Source of the DNA: Levilactobacillus wangkuiensis
GTDB taxonomy: Bacteria; Bacillota; Bacilli; Lactobacillales; Lactobacillaceae
Length of the DNA stretch: 40,841 nucleotides
Direction of reading: 5' to 3'
NCBI RefSeq assembly: GCF_016861605.1
Contig: NZ_BOLM01000023.1
Location: 1-40,841, forward strand
How positions within the stretch are numbered: the stretch's first letter is position 1; each line of letters starts with the position of its first letter. A program made the translations under genes and the position numbers. The notes beneath the pieces were generated by a model. It did not search any database and was not told the origin of the DNA. It saw only the letters and a program-made list of their open reading frames with translations. Of this stretch, positions 1 to 9,227 are shown one piece after another.

Positions 1-494
1 CACAGGTCTTCAAGAACATGCATCCGGTTATGCTTACGCCTTACTGTCCTGTGTTGCACTTGATTTGACAATTGGGGTCTAAAAGATTGCGTAGAACTGA
101 ACGAATTAAGCGCCGGATGAACCCTTTTTCTAGTACAATGAAGGTGTATTCTTACAGGTGCTTTGCTATGGCGCCGGGTTACCTCGTCTTTGAGATTGAA
201 AAGAGCCTCAGAGGCCGGTGACACTAGCGTAAGAGGCACAAATATAATGGTAAAAACATCGTGGGTTAAACGTCTGTGAGTCGGAAGGTCGGTGAAAATA
301 GACTCAGCCGTGGGAGTTTCCTTAGTGGCTGTGCCACTTAGGAAACTGATATTTTTGAGACGTGAACTTCGGCTCAAAATAAGGCTGGAGACCGGTTTAT
401 GGCTCCGGCCGTGCGCCCACCGCGTCCCAGTCTATTTTCACCGACCTGGAGACGCAAAAAACGAGTAACCCAAAGAAAGGGAGGTTGCGGGGAA
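1..494. other. Intergenic region upstream of the P-type ATPase
   Basis: No convincing gene is seen in the first 494 bases. A possible weak promoter is GTGACA (218-223) with TATAAT (243-248), 19 bases apart. Downstream of it lies the structured element at 286-447. The transcript leader of the ATPase gene would then carry this structure just before the ribosome site. Confidence 0.5.
286..447. repeat. Cloverleaf-like structured element, copy A
   Basis: A perfect 19-base inverted repeat (286-304 with 429-447) closes three internal hairpins. These are 315-329/333-347 (14 of 15 paired), 353-359/373-379 (TTTTGAG/CTCAAAA) and 383-390/403-410. A short extra pairing lies outside (271-275 with 450-454). 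Internal motifs match copy B in reverse complement, so the two copies lie in opposite orientation. Position between genes argues for a repeat family or structured RNA. Function unknown. Confidence 0.75.
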
Positions 495-2840
495 ATGACC
501 ACAACAGAACGTTATGAAACGCCGTTAGATCAAGGACTAACCGCGGATGAAGTTGCGCAGCGGGTGGCTGCTGGTCTGCAGAATGACCCCTTACCCCCGC
601 TGACCCGAAGTGTGAAACAAATCTTTCGGGATAATTTATTAACCCTCTTTAATTTAATCAACGTGCTGCTGGGGGCCTTGGTTTTGGTCACCGGTAGCTA
701 TAAAAATCTACTCTTCTTGGGCGTCGTCGTGGTCAATACGGGGATTGGTATTTTCCAAGAAGTTCGGTCCAAACGGCAGGTCGACAAGCTGGCACTCCTG
801 TCTGAAGGCACGATTGACGTGCTGCGGGACGGTCAGCTGACGGCACGGCACCAAGATGACATCGTGAGTGACGATCTGCTCGAACTCCATCGCGGGGACC
901 AGATCCCCGTCGACGGCCTGATTCGGGATACCGCCGGACTAGAGGTCGATGAATCCCAGATTACTGGGGAGTCCACGCCAATCTTAAAGGCGACGGGCGA
1001 CTCCCTAATTTCCGGCAGTGTCCTCCTTGGGGGGCGGGCCATGGTGCAGGCCACCACGGTCGGCCACGGTAGCTTTGTGAAACAATTGGCGCACTCGGCC
1101 AAACAAAAGCGGCGGAGTGCCAGCCAGCTGCTCATCATTATTAATCGTATTATTAAAGTATTGACGTTTGCCATTATCCCTTTAGGGGCGGCCTTGTTCG
1201 TGTCCGCGATGTTGCGGGGACAGAGCCAGAACCGCGCCATTCTGGGAACCGTGGCCTCAATGGTCGGCATGATTCCGGAGGGCCTGGTCCTACTGACCTC
1301 GGTAGCGCTCGCGGCCGGGGCGTTTACCCTGGGGCGTCACAACGTGTTGGTGCGGGAATTACCCGCCATCGAGGCGCTGGCTCGGGTCGACGTCCTGTGT
1401 TTGGACAAGACCGGGACCATCACCAACGGTCAGCTACAACTTGACCGGGTGGAACCGTTGGCAAATGTGCCAGCGGCAGACCTCCAGACGCGACTGGCAC
1501 AGCTAGTGGCGGCAACCGGCGACGATAACGAAACGGCACAGGCGGTCCAGCAGGCGTACGGTTCACCAGAAGTTGCGGCGCAAGACGTCTTACCGTTTTC
1601 CTCCGGGCGTAAATGGAGTGGGGCGGTCATCGACGGCCACGCAACGCTCATGGGTGCGCCGGAATTCATTTTCGACACGGTGCCCAGCGACGTCCAGCGA
1701 CGCATTCAAACCTTAGCGGCCGCGGGCTACCGGGTCCTGTTACTGGCGGAAGCGGAACAGCTCACGACGCCCAAGCCAACGAAACCGCGAGCCATCGGGC
1801 TAATTTTAATTACCGATGAGCTCCGGCCGCGTGCCAAGGATACGTTTGGCTTCTTTGCTAATCAGGACGTGGCTTTGAAGGTCATTTCCGGGGACAATCC
1901 CGTGACGGTGGCCAGTATTGCCGGCCGGGCGGGCATCGCCGGGGCGCAACAGCTAGTCGATATGAGCCAGGTGGGCGCTAACCCAGACTACGCCCAGCTT
2001 GTGGCCGACTATAACGTGTTTGGTCGGGTCACGCCGCAACAAAAGGAACGGTTGATCAAGGCCTACCAGGAAGCCGGGCACACGGTCGCCATGACCGGTG
2101 ACGGCGTCAATGACCTGTTGGCGCTGCGTCAAGCCGACTGCAGTATTGCCATGGCCTCCGGGAGCGAAGCCACCAAGAGTCTGGCCGATTTTGTCCTGGT
2201 CAACTCGAACTTTGACGCCATGATCAATGTTTTAAACGAAGGCCGCCGGGTCATCAACAACATCGAACGGGTGGCCTCGCTGTTCTTGATCAAGACCATG
2301 TATTCGGTCGCGCTCACGCTGATTTTTATCTTCATGAGTCGCAGCTATCCGTTTGAACCCATTCAGCTGACGCCCATTTCTTCATTGATGGTGGGAATCC
2401 CCACGTTCTTCCTGGCGCTACAGCCTAACTACGCGCGGATTGCCGGTCGTTTTATGAAACAAGTTATGGAAATTGCGGCGCCGGCAGCCATCTGTGTGGT
2501 CGGCTACATTCTGGTCATCATGGCGATTGGCACGCAATTCCACCTGACCTTCGCGACGACCTCCACGTTGAGCGTGCTGATCACGGGGCTGATTAGTCTC
2601 AACGCCCTGGTCATGGTCGCGCGGCCGCTGAACCGGTTCAAGGTCGGCCTGGTCGTGTTGATGGCGAGCTTGTTTGCGGTCATCTTCATCTTCTTTGGCC
2701 CGATTTTCTCGCTGGTCAGCCTGTTGAATTGGCAACTAGCGCTGATTTACCTGCCCTTGATGATTAGTGTGATTCCGGTATTCATCCTGGTCCAAGACGG
2801 ACTGGGTCACCGGATTCTCAGTAAGATTCGTTGGCGCTAG
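495..2840 (+). CDS. Cation-translocating P-type ATPase (CtpE-like)
   Basis: ATP-driven cation pump in the cell membrane, 781 residues. The E1-E2 actuator motif TGES is at 157-160, the phosphorylation motif DKTGT starts at D304, and the hinge motif GDGVND is at 535-540. The M4 ion-site motif reads IPEGL (P261), as in CtpE-type pumps; mycobacterial CtpE is reported to move calcium. There is no N-terminal heavy-metal (CxxC) domain, so copper or cadmium export is unlikely. The C-terminal third is a hydrophobic multi-helix bundle. I chose ATG 495 because GGGAGG lies just upstream (479-484). A longer frame opening at 399 would run through the palindromic element. The ion is not decided by sequence alone. 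Confidence 0.88.
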   Translation: MTTTERYETPLDQGLTADEVAQRVAAGLQNDPLPPLTRSVKQIFRDNLLTLFNLINVLLGALVLVTGSYKNLLFLGVVVVNTGIGIFQEVRSKRQVDKLALLSEGTIDVLRDGQLTARHQDDIVSDDLLELHRGDQIPVDGLIRDTAGLEVDESQITGESTPILKATGDSLISGSVLLGGRAMVQATTVGHGSFVKQLAHSAKQKRRSASQLLIIINRIIKVLTFAIIPLGAALFVSAMLRGQSQNRAILGTVASMVGMIPEGLVLLTSVALAAGAFTLGRHNVLVRELPAIEALARVDVLCLDKTGTITNGQLQLDRVEPLANVPAADLQTRLAQLVAATGDDNETAQAVQQAYGSPEVAAQDVLPFSSGRKWSGAVIDGHATLMGAPEFIFDTVPSDVQRRIQTLAAAGYRVLLLAEAEQLTTPKPTKPRAIGLILITDELRPRAKDTFGFFANQDVALKVISGDNPVTVASIAGRAGIAGAQQLVDMSQVGANPDYAQLVADYNVFGRVTPQQKERLIKAYQEAGHTVAMTGDGVNDLLALRQADCSIAMASGSEATKSLADFVLVNSNFDAMINVLNEGRRVINNIERVASLFLIKTMYSVALTLIFIFMSRSYPFEPIQLTPISSLMVGIPTFFLALQPNYARIAGRFMKQVMEIAAPAAICVVGYILVIMAIGTQFHLTFATTSTLSVLITGLISLNALVMVARPLNRFKVGLVVLMASLFAVIFIFFGPIFSLVSLLNWQLALIYLPLMISVIPVFILVQDGLGHRILSKIRWR

Positions 2841-2865
2841 ATGAATTGCCGTTTTTAGGTTTTAG

Positions 2866-2897
2866 CTAGTCACTAAGACTAGATTATATGTTATAAT
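2866..2897 (+). promoter_or_regulatory. Extended -10 promoter with palindrome before the DUF1836 gene
   Basis: TATAAT at 2892-2897 is preceded by TG one base upstream, an extended -10. The perfect palindrome CTAGTC-ACTAA-GACTAG (2866-2882) covers the -35 zone. It is a good candidate operator, possibly for the gene's own product. Confidence 0.6.
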
Positions 2898-2929
2898 CAG
2901 AACTAGAAACGGAAGGGTAGGGAAAAGAC

Positions 2930-3454
2930 ATGGCTGATTTCAATCAATATACGCGGTGGGAACACCAGATGCACGGGGTTAAATTACCCCGGTGGGACGA
3001 TTTACCCAAGTTTGACCTCTATATGGACCAGGTAACGGCGCTGATCAATGATGTTTTGGGCCCCTTGGGTGTCGACACGATTACCCCGGCGATGATCAAT
3101 AATTACGTGAAACACAACGTGATTTTGGCCCCCGTCAAGAAGAAGTATCAGACCATGCAGCTGACCGATATTTTAATGATCAGCCTCCTGAAGCCCATGT
3201 TCCAAACGGATACGGTCCGTTCGGGGATCGACCAGATTACGGCGGGCGATTACCCCAAGCAGGCCTATGACAACTTCATTGACAGCCTGGAAGACCGGCT
3301 CCACCATTTAGGTGAGGACCAGGTTCAACCGGCAGCCAAGGACTTGAACGAAAAACTCATGCAGGTCGCCGTCGACGCGGTTGTGGCGCGCTTGCAATCA
3401 GAAAAGCTGCTACATCTCATCAAGCGACCTTTACGAAAAATTGAAAAGAAATAA
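2930..3454 (+). CDS. DUF1836 family protein, putative transcriptional regulator
   Basis: 174 residues. The family pattern is visible: an N-terminal RW..LP segment, LYMDQV near residue 30, TPAMINNYVK near 60, then a charged PVKKKY stretch and a helical remainder. DUF1836 proteins are small and cytoplasmic. I recall that B. subtilis YkrK, a repressor of htpX, belongs to this family, which suggests a DNA-binding role. No membrane segment is seen. The ribosome site GGAAGGG lies before ATG 2930. The gene has its own promoter with a palindrome over the -35 zone and ends at a strong terminator shared with the convergent gene. It is probably monocistronic. Confidence 0.75.
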   Translation: MADFNQYTRWEHQMHGVKLPRWDDLPKFDLYMDQVTALINDVLGPLGVDTITPAMINNYVKHNVILAPVKKKYQTMQLTDILMISLLKPMFQTDTVRSGIDQITAGDYPKQAYDNFIDSLEDRLHHLGEDQVQPAAKDLNEKLMQVAVDAVVARLQSEKLLHLIKRPLRKIEKK

Positions 3455-3456
3455 TC

Positions 3457-3496
3457 AAAAAATGCCATCCCGACTATCAATGGGATGGCATTTTTG
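3457..3496. terminator. Bidirectional terminator
   Basis: AATGCCATCCC pairs with GGGATGGCATT around a 10-base loop. A-tract on the left and T-tract on the right let it serve both the DUF1836 gene and the convergent phosphodiesterase gene. Confidence 0.9.
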
Positions 3497-3547
3497 GTTG
3501 CAGTAGTCAGGGAAATTCCCGGTTACTAGGTGTTTTTAGCGTTCAGT

Positions 3548-5341
3548 CTATTGCGTCTGCGTCTCCAACGACAAATCATTCATAAACGTCAAAAGTAAGT
3601 TGGCGTAGCTCGGATGATCCGTGTTGTCCTTGATTTCCTGTTGAATCAGCGACAGGTTATTGGTGATGACGCCGTTGACACCCATGAACATCATTTGGTC
3701 CAAATTGGTGATGGTGTCAATATCCCAAGCGTAAACCTTCTTGTGTTCACGAGCTGCCTGGTCGATAAAGGTATCGTTCAAAGTCGTCGATTCCATGGTG
3801 TAGGCGTTGGCCCGGGTCTGCGGGAACGTCAGGTTGTAGGGCATGATGTAGCTGACAAATAGCTGCGGGTGCTCTTTTTTCAGTCGGTTCATAATTTTGT
3901 AACTCAGTGTGTGCACCTGCTCATGATTTGCCATGATGCGTGACCCAAACTGCCGGTAGAAGCGTTCGGGCAAGTCCTTAGTGTCGGCCCCGCCCGTCTT
4001 GATCTCGATCAGTAATTTCTGGTGATGGGCAATAGCCGTGTTCAGGTAGTGGTTGAAGCTGGGAATCTTTGCCTGATAGCCATTTTCCGTGACGGTAATC
4101 TGAGTCAGTTGTTTCAGCGTCAGCTTAGACACGGATTTCTTGATGTTGGCGAGGGCCTTCAGGTTGGCGTCATGCATGACTACAAACTGATGGTCCTTAG
4201 TCATGCGAATGTCCATTTCCACGTAGTCGGGCCGCTCCTTGCTGGTCTTGACCATGGCGGGAATCGTGTTCTGTACGCCGTTGCCGTTATCGACGCCTCG
4301 GTGGGCAATCGTCAGCGGCTTGCTCATGGCGAGGCCGTTTAGATAGACCAGGTTGAACCCAACCAGGGCGGCGCTGATGACGACCAGACCGCTCGTAATC
4401 AACAGTCGCGTCCGGAACTTAGTCTTCGCTGGTTCGCGGAAACTGAACAGGGACAGTGGTGTCCGGCGATGGGCCTCGTGACTGCTGAGGATGACCATCA
4501 TGAACAGCACGGTGGCGTAGCAGACGATAAACTCCGTAATGACTTCCATCAAAAAGAGGTTCACGGTAGCGGCAACCAAGCCGAAGCTGGTCTTGTCGAA
4601 GAGCACTTGCCCGATGTAAAGCGCGGCATAGATGACAAAGACGGCGGCACTGACCAAGGCCAGCGTCACAATAATTTTGCTAAAGTAGTTCCAAAAGTTT
4701 CGGCGCGTCTGTTGCCAGCTGAGGCGAATGGCCTCGCGGCTGTGGTAATGGTCAATCATCATCAGGGGCAACACGGCAATCAGCCGAATCCCCAGATAGG
4801 CCGCACCGACGTAGAAGATTCCCAATAGAGCCGTCCACACGGGATTTTCCATTAAATAACTAATGATAAATGCCGGAATCTTGGCCTTGTTGAGCAGTGG
4901 CGTGGTAAACAGCTCGCTGCCAAACGGGATAATGACGATGAAGTACCCAATAAAGAAGAGAAATGTGCTGGGGGAGGCGCCGGCAATGCTACGGATGGTG
5001 TCGCCCAGTAGCGCCCGCGTGGAGTCCGGTCGCCCAGTCCGAATGTTGGTGATTCCCAGTAGGAGAAAGGCAAATTGCCAGTAGATCAGCGTGACCACCG
5101 CTAACAGAATTAGTAGGAGACCGATGATGGCCAGGGGATGCTGCAACGTGATAGCAGCGATGTTGGTGTAGGACACGTAAGGGACGTGCTGCCATTTCAA
5201 CAGCGCCGCGGTCAGCCAGGTAAAGGCCGGCACCGCTAAGTAACTAATGACCAAGTTGGTGATAAAGACTAGGGTGACGTAGCTGCCCCAGTGTTGGAAA
5301 AAATGGCGGGTTGATTCTCGCCAGAACTGCCATGCCTGCAC
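3548..5341 (-). CDS. Membrane-anchored glycerophosphodiester phosphodiesterase
   Basis: 597 residues. The first 320 or so hold about seven to eight membrane helices (GPDPase membrane-domain type). The C-terminal 250 residues are a GDPD catalytic TIM barrel. Catalytic motifs are HRG at H347, the metal ligands in VEMD (E375, D377) and the second His in MHD (H390). The enzyme splits glycerophosphodiesters into glycerol-3-phosphate and an alcohol, from lipid head groups or possibly glycerol-phosphate polymers. A TTG at 5350 also opens the frame, but it touches the ribosome site (GAGAGGAG, 5351-5358). The GTG at 5341, nine bases downstream, is better placed. Transcribed alone, convergent with the DUF1836 gene. 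Confidence 0.88.
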   Translation of the reverse strand: MQAWQFWRESTRHFFQHWGSYVTLVFITNLVISYLAVPAFTWLTAALLKWQHVPYVSYTNIAAITLQHPLAIIGLLLILLAVVTLIYWQFAFLLLGITNIRTGRPDSTRALLGDTIRSIAGASPSTFLFFIGYFIVIIPFGSELFTTPLLNKAKIPAFIISYLMENPVWTALLGIFYVGAAYLGIRLIAVLPLMMIDHYHSREAIRLSWQQTRRNFWNYFSKIIVTLALVSAAVFVIYAALYIGQVLFDKTSFGLVAATVNLFLMEVITEFIVCYATVLFMMVILSSHEAHRRTPLSLFSFREPAKTKFRTRLLITSGLVVISAALVGFNLVYLNGLAMSKPLTIAHRGVDNGNGVQNTIPAMVKTSKERPDYVEMDIRMTKDHQFVVMHDANLKALANIKKSVSKLTLKQLTQITVTENGYQAKIPSFNHYLNTAIAHHQKLLIEIKTGGADTKDLPERFYRQFGSRIMANHEQVHTLSYKIMNRLKKEHPQLFVSYIMPYNLTFPQTRANAYTMESTTLNDTFIDQAAREHKKVYAWDIDTITNLDQMMFMGVNGVITNNLSLIQQEIKDNTDHPSYANLLLTFMNDLSLETQTQ

Positions 5342-5412
5342 AGTCCTCAACTCCTCTCAGTAACAAATATTATGTAGGTGATTCTGTTAAATTGGTCTTG
5401 GTTGCCGCCTCC

Positions 5413-5569
5413 GGGGCGCCAGAAATGGGCTGTGACGCTGTGGGGAGGACGCCCCGAGCCAAAGGGCGGTCTCGGGACTTACTTTGAGCCGCCAAGAGCG
5501 CGTCTCAAAGTCACCATTTCCTGAGGTTCCCTCAGGAAATCCCACGGCTGAGCCCATTTCTGGCGCCCC
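5413..5569. repeat. Cloverleaf-like structured element, copy B
   Basis: A perfect 19-base inverted repeat (5413-5431 with 5551-5569) encloses three hairpins: 5453-5458/5471-5476, 5481-5488/5504-5511 and 5516-5525/5531-5540. The closing arm sequence differs from copy A but is perfectly self-complementary. Internal hairpin motifs are the reverse complement of those in copy A, so the element is inverted relative to it. Confidence 0.75.
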
Positions 5570-5945
5570 TGCGGCTGACACGGTGACTCTGATTGTACGG
5601 CGGTGGTATTTGTTTCTGGTCGTTTTCTGGTTTTGTTCTTACCAACAGAATGTTGGCTTGGTGCGTTTCATTGTGAGATGGAAGCTCAGTTGTTGCGAAT
5701 TCTACATATAGTCAGTCACCAAACAATTATTCCCTTAAACGGCTTCCATATCTACTACTTTAGCATAATCTCTATGGAACAACCGGAGAAAATAGTTGGT
5801 TACTTCGGGTCATTTCGGCTAGTGGGGGATGTGGGGAGGGGGAGTGGGCTAATTTAGGTTATTTTCATAGAAATCATGAAAACAAAACAGTTAGGTAGTG
5901 ATTTAATTCACAGACTTATTTAACCAGAAATTTCTTTTCCAATTG

Positions 5946-5959
5946 TGTATGCGCTTTCA
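5946..5959. promoter_or_regulatory. cre box (CcpA site) upstream of adhE
   Basis: Reverse strand reads TGAAAGCGCATACA, matching TGNAANCGNWWNCA at every fixed position. It lies about 80 bases upstream of the adhE -35 element. Confidence 0.7.
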
Positions 5960-6013
5960 TTACAGACAGTCCTATGCCTTGATACTAATGGGTTAACCAG
6001 CTAAACAAATTAA

Positions 6014-6031
6014 TTGTGATATTTTTAACAA
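6014..6031. promoter_or_regulatory. Rex-type operator upstream of adhE
   Basis: TTGTGATATTTTTAACAA matches the Rex consensus TTGTGA-N6-TCACAA with one mismatch in the second half. It lies immediately upstream of the -35 element. Rex senses NADH/NAD+ and commonly controls adhE in Gram-positive bacteria. Confidence 0.7.
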
Positions 6032-6038
6032 AAAGGGC

Positions 6039-6066
6039 TTGCGTAATCTCAAAATCATGATATGAT
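6039..6066 (+). promoter_or_regulatory. adhE promoter
   Basis: -35 TTGCGT (6039-6044), 16-base spacer, -10 TATGAT (6061-6066) with TG one base upstream (extended -10). The leader is about 45 bases to ATG 6118, with GGAGG about ten bases before it. Confidence 0.75.
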
Positions 6067-6117
6067 ATATCTCGTGAAGAAGTTAACAAGGATGTTTTCA
6101 AAAATGGAGGCATAAGA

Positions 6118-8736
6118 ATGTTAAAAGACGTGAAAGAGAAAAAAACTACTAAAAACCAAGAAAGCACTGAAACCGTTGATCAAATGATCGACCGGCTCAC
6201 TGCTAAAGCCCACGATGCTTTATGTGCTATGGACAGTTTCGACCAAGAAAAGGTTGACCACATCGTCCACCAAATGGCCATCGCCGGCCTGGACCACCAC
6301 ATGGAGTTGGCTAAGGCTGCCTTCGACGAAACCGGTCGGGGTGTTATGGAAGACAAAGCCATCAAGAACATGTTCGCCACTGAAGAAATTTGGCACTCGA
6401 TTAAAAAAGATAAGACGGTCGGCATCATTAAAGATGACCACGAACGTCAACTGATCACCGTTGCTGAACCGCTGGGGATCTTAGCCGGGGTTACCCCCGT
6501 TACCAACCCAACGTCCACGACGCTGTTCAAGTCATTGATTGCTGTGAAGACGCGGAACCCAATCATCTTCGCCTTCCACCCACAAGCCCAAAAGTCATCC
6601 GTGATGGCCGCTAAAGTCGTTCGCGACGCTGCTATCGCTGCTGGGGCCCCAGAGGGTGTGATTTCCTGGATTGAAACGCCAAGTATCGAGGCCACGACTG
6701 CTTTGATGAACCACCCAATGGTTGCCAGTGTTCTGGCTACCGGTGGTCCTGGCATGGTCAAGGCTGCTTACTCAACCGGGAAGCCAGCCTTAGGGGTTGG
6801 TCCTGGTAACGGTCCAGCTTACATCGAAAAGACCGCCAACATCAAGCGGGCCGTCTACGACATCGTCTTATCCAAGACGTTTGATAACGGGATGGTTTGT
6901 GCTTCTGAAAACAGTGCCGTTATCGATCACGAGATCTACGCGGAAACGAAGAAAGAAATGCAAGACCGCGGTGTCTTCTTCATTAAGAAGAGCGACGAAA
7001 AGGCTTTGGCCGACGCAATGTTCAAGCCTGAAGGCGGCGTTAAGGGACCAATTCCTGGGATGTCTGCTCAAAAGATCGCTGACATTGCTGGCATCAAGGT
7101 TCCCGCTGGCACCAAGGTCTTAGCTGCTGAAATCACGGGTGTGGGGCCAAAATTCCCATTATCACAAGAAAAATTGAGCCCAATGATTTCCGTTTACAAG
7201 GCTACCAGCAAGGAAAACGCCTTTGATCTCTGTGACCAATTGCTCCACTTCGGTGGGCTGGGCCATACGGCTGCCATTCACACCATGGATGACGATTTAG
7301 CAACCGAATTTGGGATCAAGATGAAGGCTAGCCGGGTTCTGGTTAACACGCCATCCGCCATCGGTGGGATTGGGAACCTCTACAACGAAATGGTGCCTTC
7401 ATTAACGTTAGGTACTGGTTCATGGGGTAAGAACTCCGTGTCCCATAACGTTTCCTCATTTGACCTGTTGAACATCAAAACGATTGCAAAGCGGCGAAAT
7501 AATATGCAGTGGATTAAATTACCTCGAGTTTACTTTGAAAAGACGTCCGTTCGTTACCTCGACGACATGCCTGGTATCAAGCGTGTCTTCCTCGTGACCG
7601 ATCCAGCCATGGTTGAATTGGGTTACGTTGACACGGTGCTGAACGAATTGAAGCGCCAACCAAACGGCATCGAATACTCGCTGTTCTCCGACGTTGAACC
7701 TGACCCAACGACTGACACCGTCAACCGTGGGGTTACGCAGATGCGGATGTTCAAGCCAGATACCATCGTGGCTTTAGGTGGGGGCTCCGCAATGGATGCT
7801 GCTAAGAACATGTGGTTATTCTACGAAGACCCATCCGCAAGTTTCTTCGGTGCCAAGCAGAAATTCTTGGACATCCGGAAGCGGGCTTACAAGTTTAACA
7901 AGCCACACAAGGCGCAATTCGTTGCGATCCCAACGACTTCAGGGACTGGTTCCGAAGTGACACCATTCTCCGTCATCACCGATTCCAAGACCCACGTGAA
8001 GTACCCATTGGCCGACTACGCTTTGACGCCAGACGTTGCCATCGTGGACTCACAATTTATCGAAACGGTGCCTAAGAAGACGGTTGCTTACTCTGGACTG
8101 GACGTTTTGACCCACGCCATCGAATCCTACGTGTCAAACATGGCGTCCGACTACACCCGTCCATGGTCACTGCAAGCAATCAAGTTAGTGATGGATAACC
8201 TGACCAACTCTTACAACGGCGACATTACTGCCCGCGAAGAAATGCATAACGCCTCAACGTTAGCCGGGATGGCCTTTGCCAACGCCTTCCTCGGGGTCGA
8301 CCACTCTATCGCCCACAAACTGGGTGGGGAATTCGGTCTGCCTCATGGGTTAGCCATTGCCATCACTTTGCCACACGTGATCCGGTACAACTTCCAAGAA
8401 CCAACGAAGCTGACCATGTGGCCTAAGTACGAATACTTCCGGGCTGACGAAGATTACGCCCAAATCGCGCGCTACCTTGGCTTGCCAGGAACGACCAAGG
8501 AAGAACTGAAGGAAGCCTTAGTCAAGAAGATCATCGACTTGGCGCACTCAGTTGACGTGACCTTGAGTTTGAAGGCTAACGGCGTGGACAAGGCCCACTT
8601 CGACAAGGCAGTCGACAAGTTAGCCGAACTGGCCTTCGAAGACCAATGCACGACCGCTAACCCACGGGAACCACTGGTTTCTGAACTGAAGCAAATTATG
8701 ATTGATGAATACGACGGGAAGAACGTTGAAAAGTAA
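6118..8736 (+). CDS. adhE: Bifunctional acetaldehyde-CoA/alcohol dehydrogenase
   Basis: 872 residues, normal length for AdhE. It reduces acetyl-CoA to acetaldehyde and then ethanol, using two NADH. The N-terminal half is the CoA-acylating aldehyde dehydrogenase; its catalytic Cys is C261 in the motif GMVCASE. The C-terminal half is an iron-dependent alcohol dehydrogenase with the NAD motif GGGS (554-557) and the metal-site histidines H729, H733 and H743 in DHSIAHK and LPHG. The codon use is strongly biased, as in highly expressed genes. In a heterofermenter this route regenerates NAD+ during hexose use. Upstream Rex-type and cre sites fit redox and carbon control. Monocistronic: own promoter and own terminator. 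Confidence 0.98.
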   Translation: MLKDVKEKKTTKNQESTETVDQMIDRLTAKAHDALCAMDSFDQEKVDHIVHQMAIAGLDHHMELAKAAFDETGRGVMEDKAIKNMFATEEIWHSIKKDKTVGIIKDDHERQLITVAEPLGILAGVTPVTNPTSTTLFKSLIAVKTRNPIIFAFHPQAQKSSVMAAKVVRDAAIAAGAPEGVISWIETPSIEATTALMNHPMVASVLATGGPGMVKAAYSTGKPALGVGPGNGPAYIEKTANIKRAVYDIVLSKTFDNGMVCASENSAVIDHEIYAETKKEMQDRGVFFIKKSDEKALADAMFKPEGGVKGPIPGMSAQKIADIAGIKVPAGTKVLAAEITGVGPKFPLSQEKLSPMISVYKATSKENAFDLCDQLLHFGGLGHTAAIHTMDDDLATEFGIKMKASRVLVNTPSAIGGIGNLYNEMVPSLTLGTGSWGKNSVSHNVSSFDLLNIKTIAKRRNNMQWIKLPRVYFEKTSVRYLDDMPGIKRVFLVTDPAMVELGYVDTVLNELKRQPNGIEYSLFSDVEPDPTTDTVNRGVTQMRMFKPDTIVALGGGSAMDAAKNMWLFYEDPSASFFGAKQKFLDIRKRAYKFNKPHKAQFVAIPTTSGTGSEVTPFSVITDSKTHVKYPLADYALTPDVAIVDSQFIETVPKKTVAYSGLDVLTHAIESYVSNMASDYTRPWSLQAIKLVMDNLTNSYNGDITAREEMHNASTLAGMAFANAFLGVDHSIAHKLGGEFGLPHGLAIAITLPHVIRYNFQEPTKLTMWPKYEYFRADEDYAQIARYLGLPGTTKEELKEALVKKIIDLAHSVDVTLSLKANGVDKAHFDKAVDKLAELAFEDQCTTANPREPLVSELKQIMIDEYDGKNVEK

Positions 8737-8763
8737 CGTTTGCAATGCTTGTCGGTAGATTCG

Positions 8764-8800
8764 AAAAATCCGCTTGGCCTGAGGGCTGAGCGGATTTTTT
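8764..8800 (+). terminator. adhE terminator
   Basis: AAAATCCGCT pairs with AGCGGATTTT around a short loop and is followed by a T-run. Confidence 0.9.
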
Positions 8801-9185
8801 GTGCGTGGTCAAAAGGGGTGATCGATTGGGAGATCTTTCCACTTAAATGATCGGTTTCTACTATAATATAACGAAATTTATTTAACTGATTGGCGGTGGG
8901 ATTTTACGATTGGTGATTGGTTTATTTTGATTGGTTGGGCAAAATGTTGGGAGAGTTAGGGTAGCTAGGCCAGTTCAAAACGGCCGATTCTGCTTAACTG
9001 TTAATACGCAGAACTATGAAAATGGCCATAAATGGACCGGAATTTCATCAAATTTTCATGAAAACAGGCAAAAAAAACACGATTTTAGGTGCAAAAAGCA
9101 CTCAAATACCGACCTCGTTTCGCCTCATCTGGGTAAAAACAGGGGTAAAAAAGCGGTTTATGTGACAGTGACGTTACAAATATTA

Positions 9186-9227
9186 CGGAATGTCATACTG
9201 TAATATTTTTCTTAATGCTGGCGTAAC
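9186..9227 (+). promoter_or_regulatory. Conserved upstream block of LysM/Apf gene 1
   Basis: CGGAATGTCAT, then TTTTTCTTAATG starting 20 bases after the block start, then GGCGTAAC. The same order and the same 20-base spacing of the first two motifs occur at 10810-10851 before the paralogue. GGCGTAACGTAACGCC (9220-9235) is also a near palindrome. Confidence 0.55.

Larger units (their letters stand above)
5342..6117. other. Intergenic region with structured element and adhE control region
   Basis: 776 bases without a believable gene. It holds structured element B (5413-5569), an AT-richer stretch, then the cre box, Rex-like site and promoter of adhE. Short open frames over 5484-5711 run through the palindrome and lack ribosome sites. 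Confidence 0.7.

Noticed and set aside
399..494. N-terminal extension of the P-type ATPase (32 codons)
   Set aside because: It runs through the palindromic element, has Pro/Arg-rich chance sequence and no ribosome site. ATG 495 has GGGAGG just upstream.
2418..2735. Antisense frame within the P-type ATPase gene
   Set aside because: Shadow of the real gene: no ribosome site and a His/Gln/Asp/Arg-rich composition typical of reverse frames.
286..5569. Elements A and B as ends of a composite transposon
   Set aside because: They are inverted relative to each other, but no transposase lies between them and copies of the family occur elsewhere singly.
8931..9203. 90-codon open frame before the first LysM gene
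   Set aside because: No ribosome site, poor codon use and no recognisable motif. The region looks like AT-rich control DNA.
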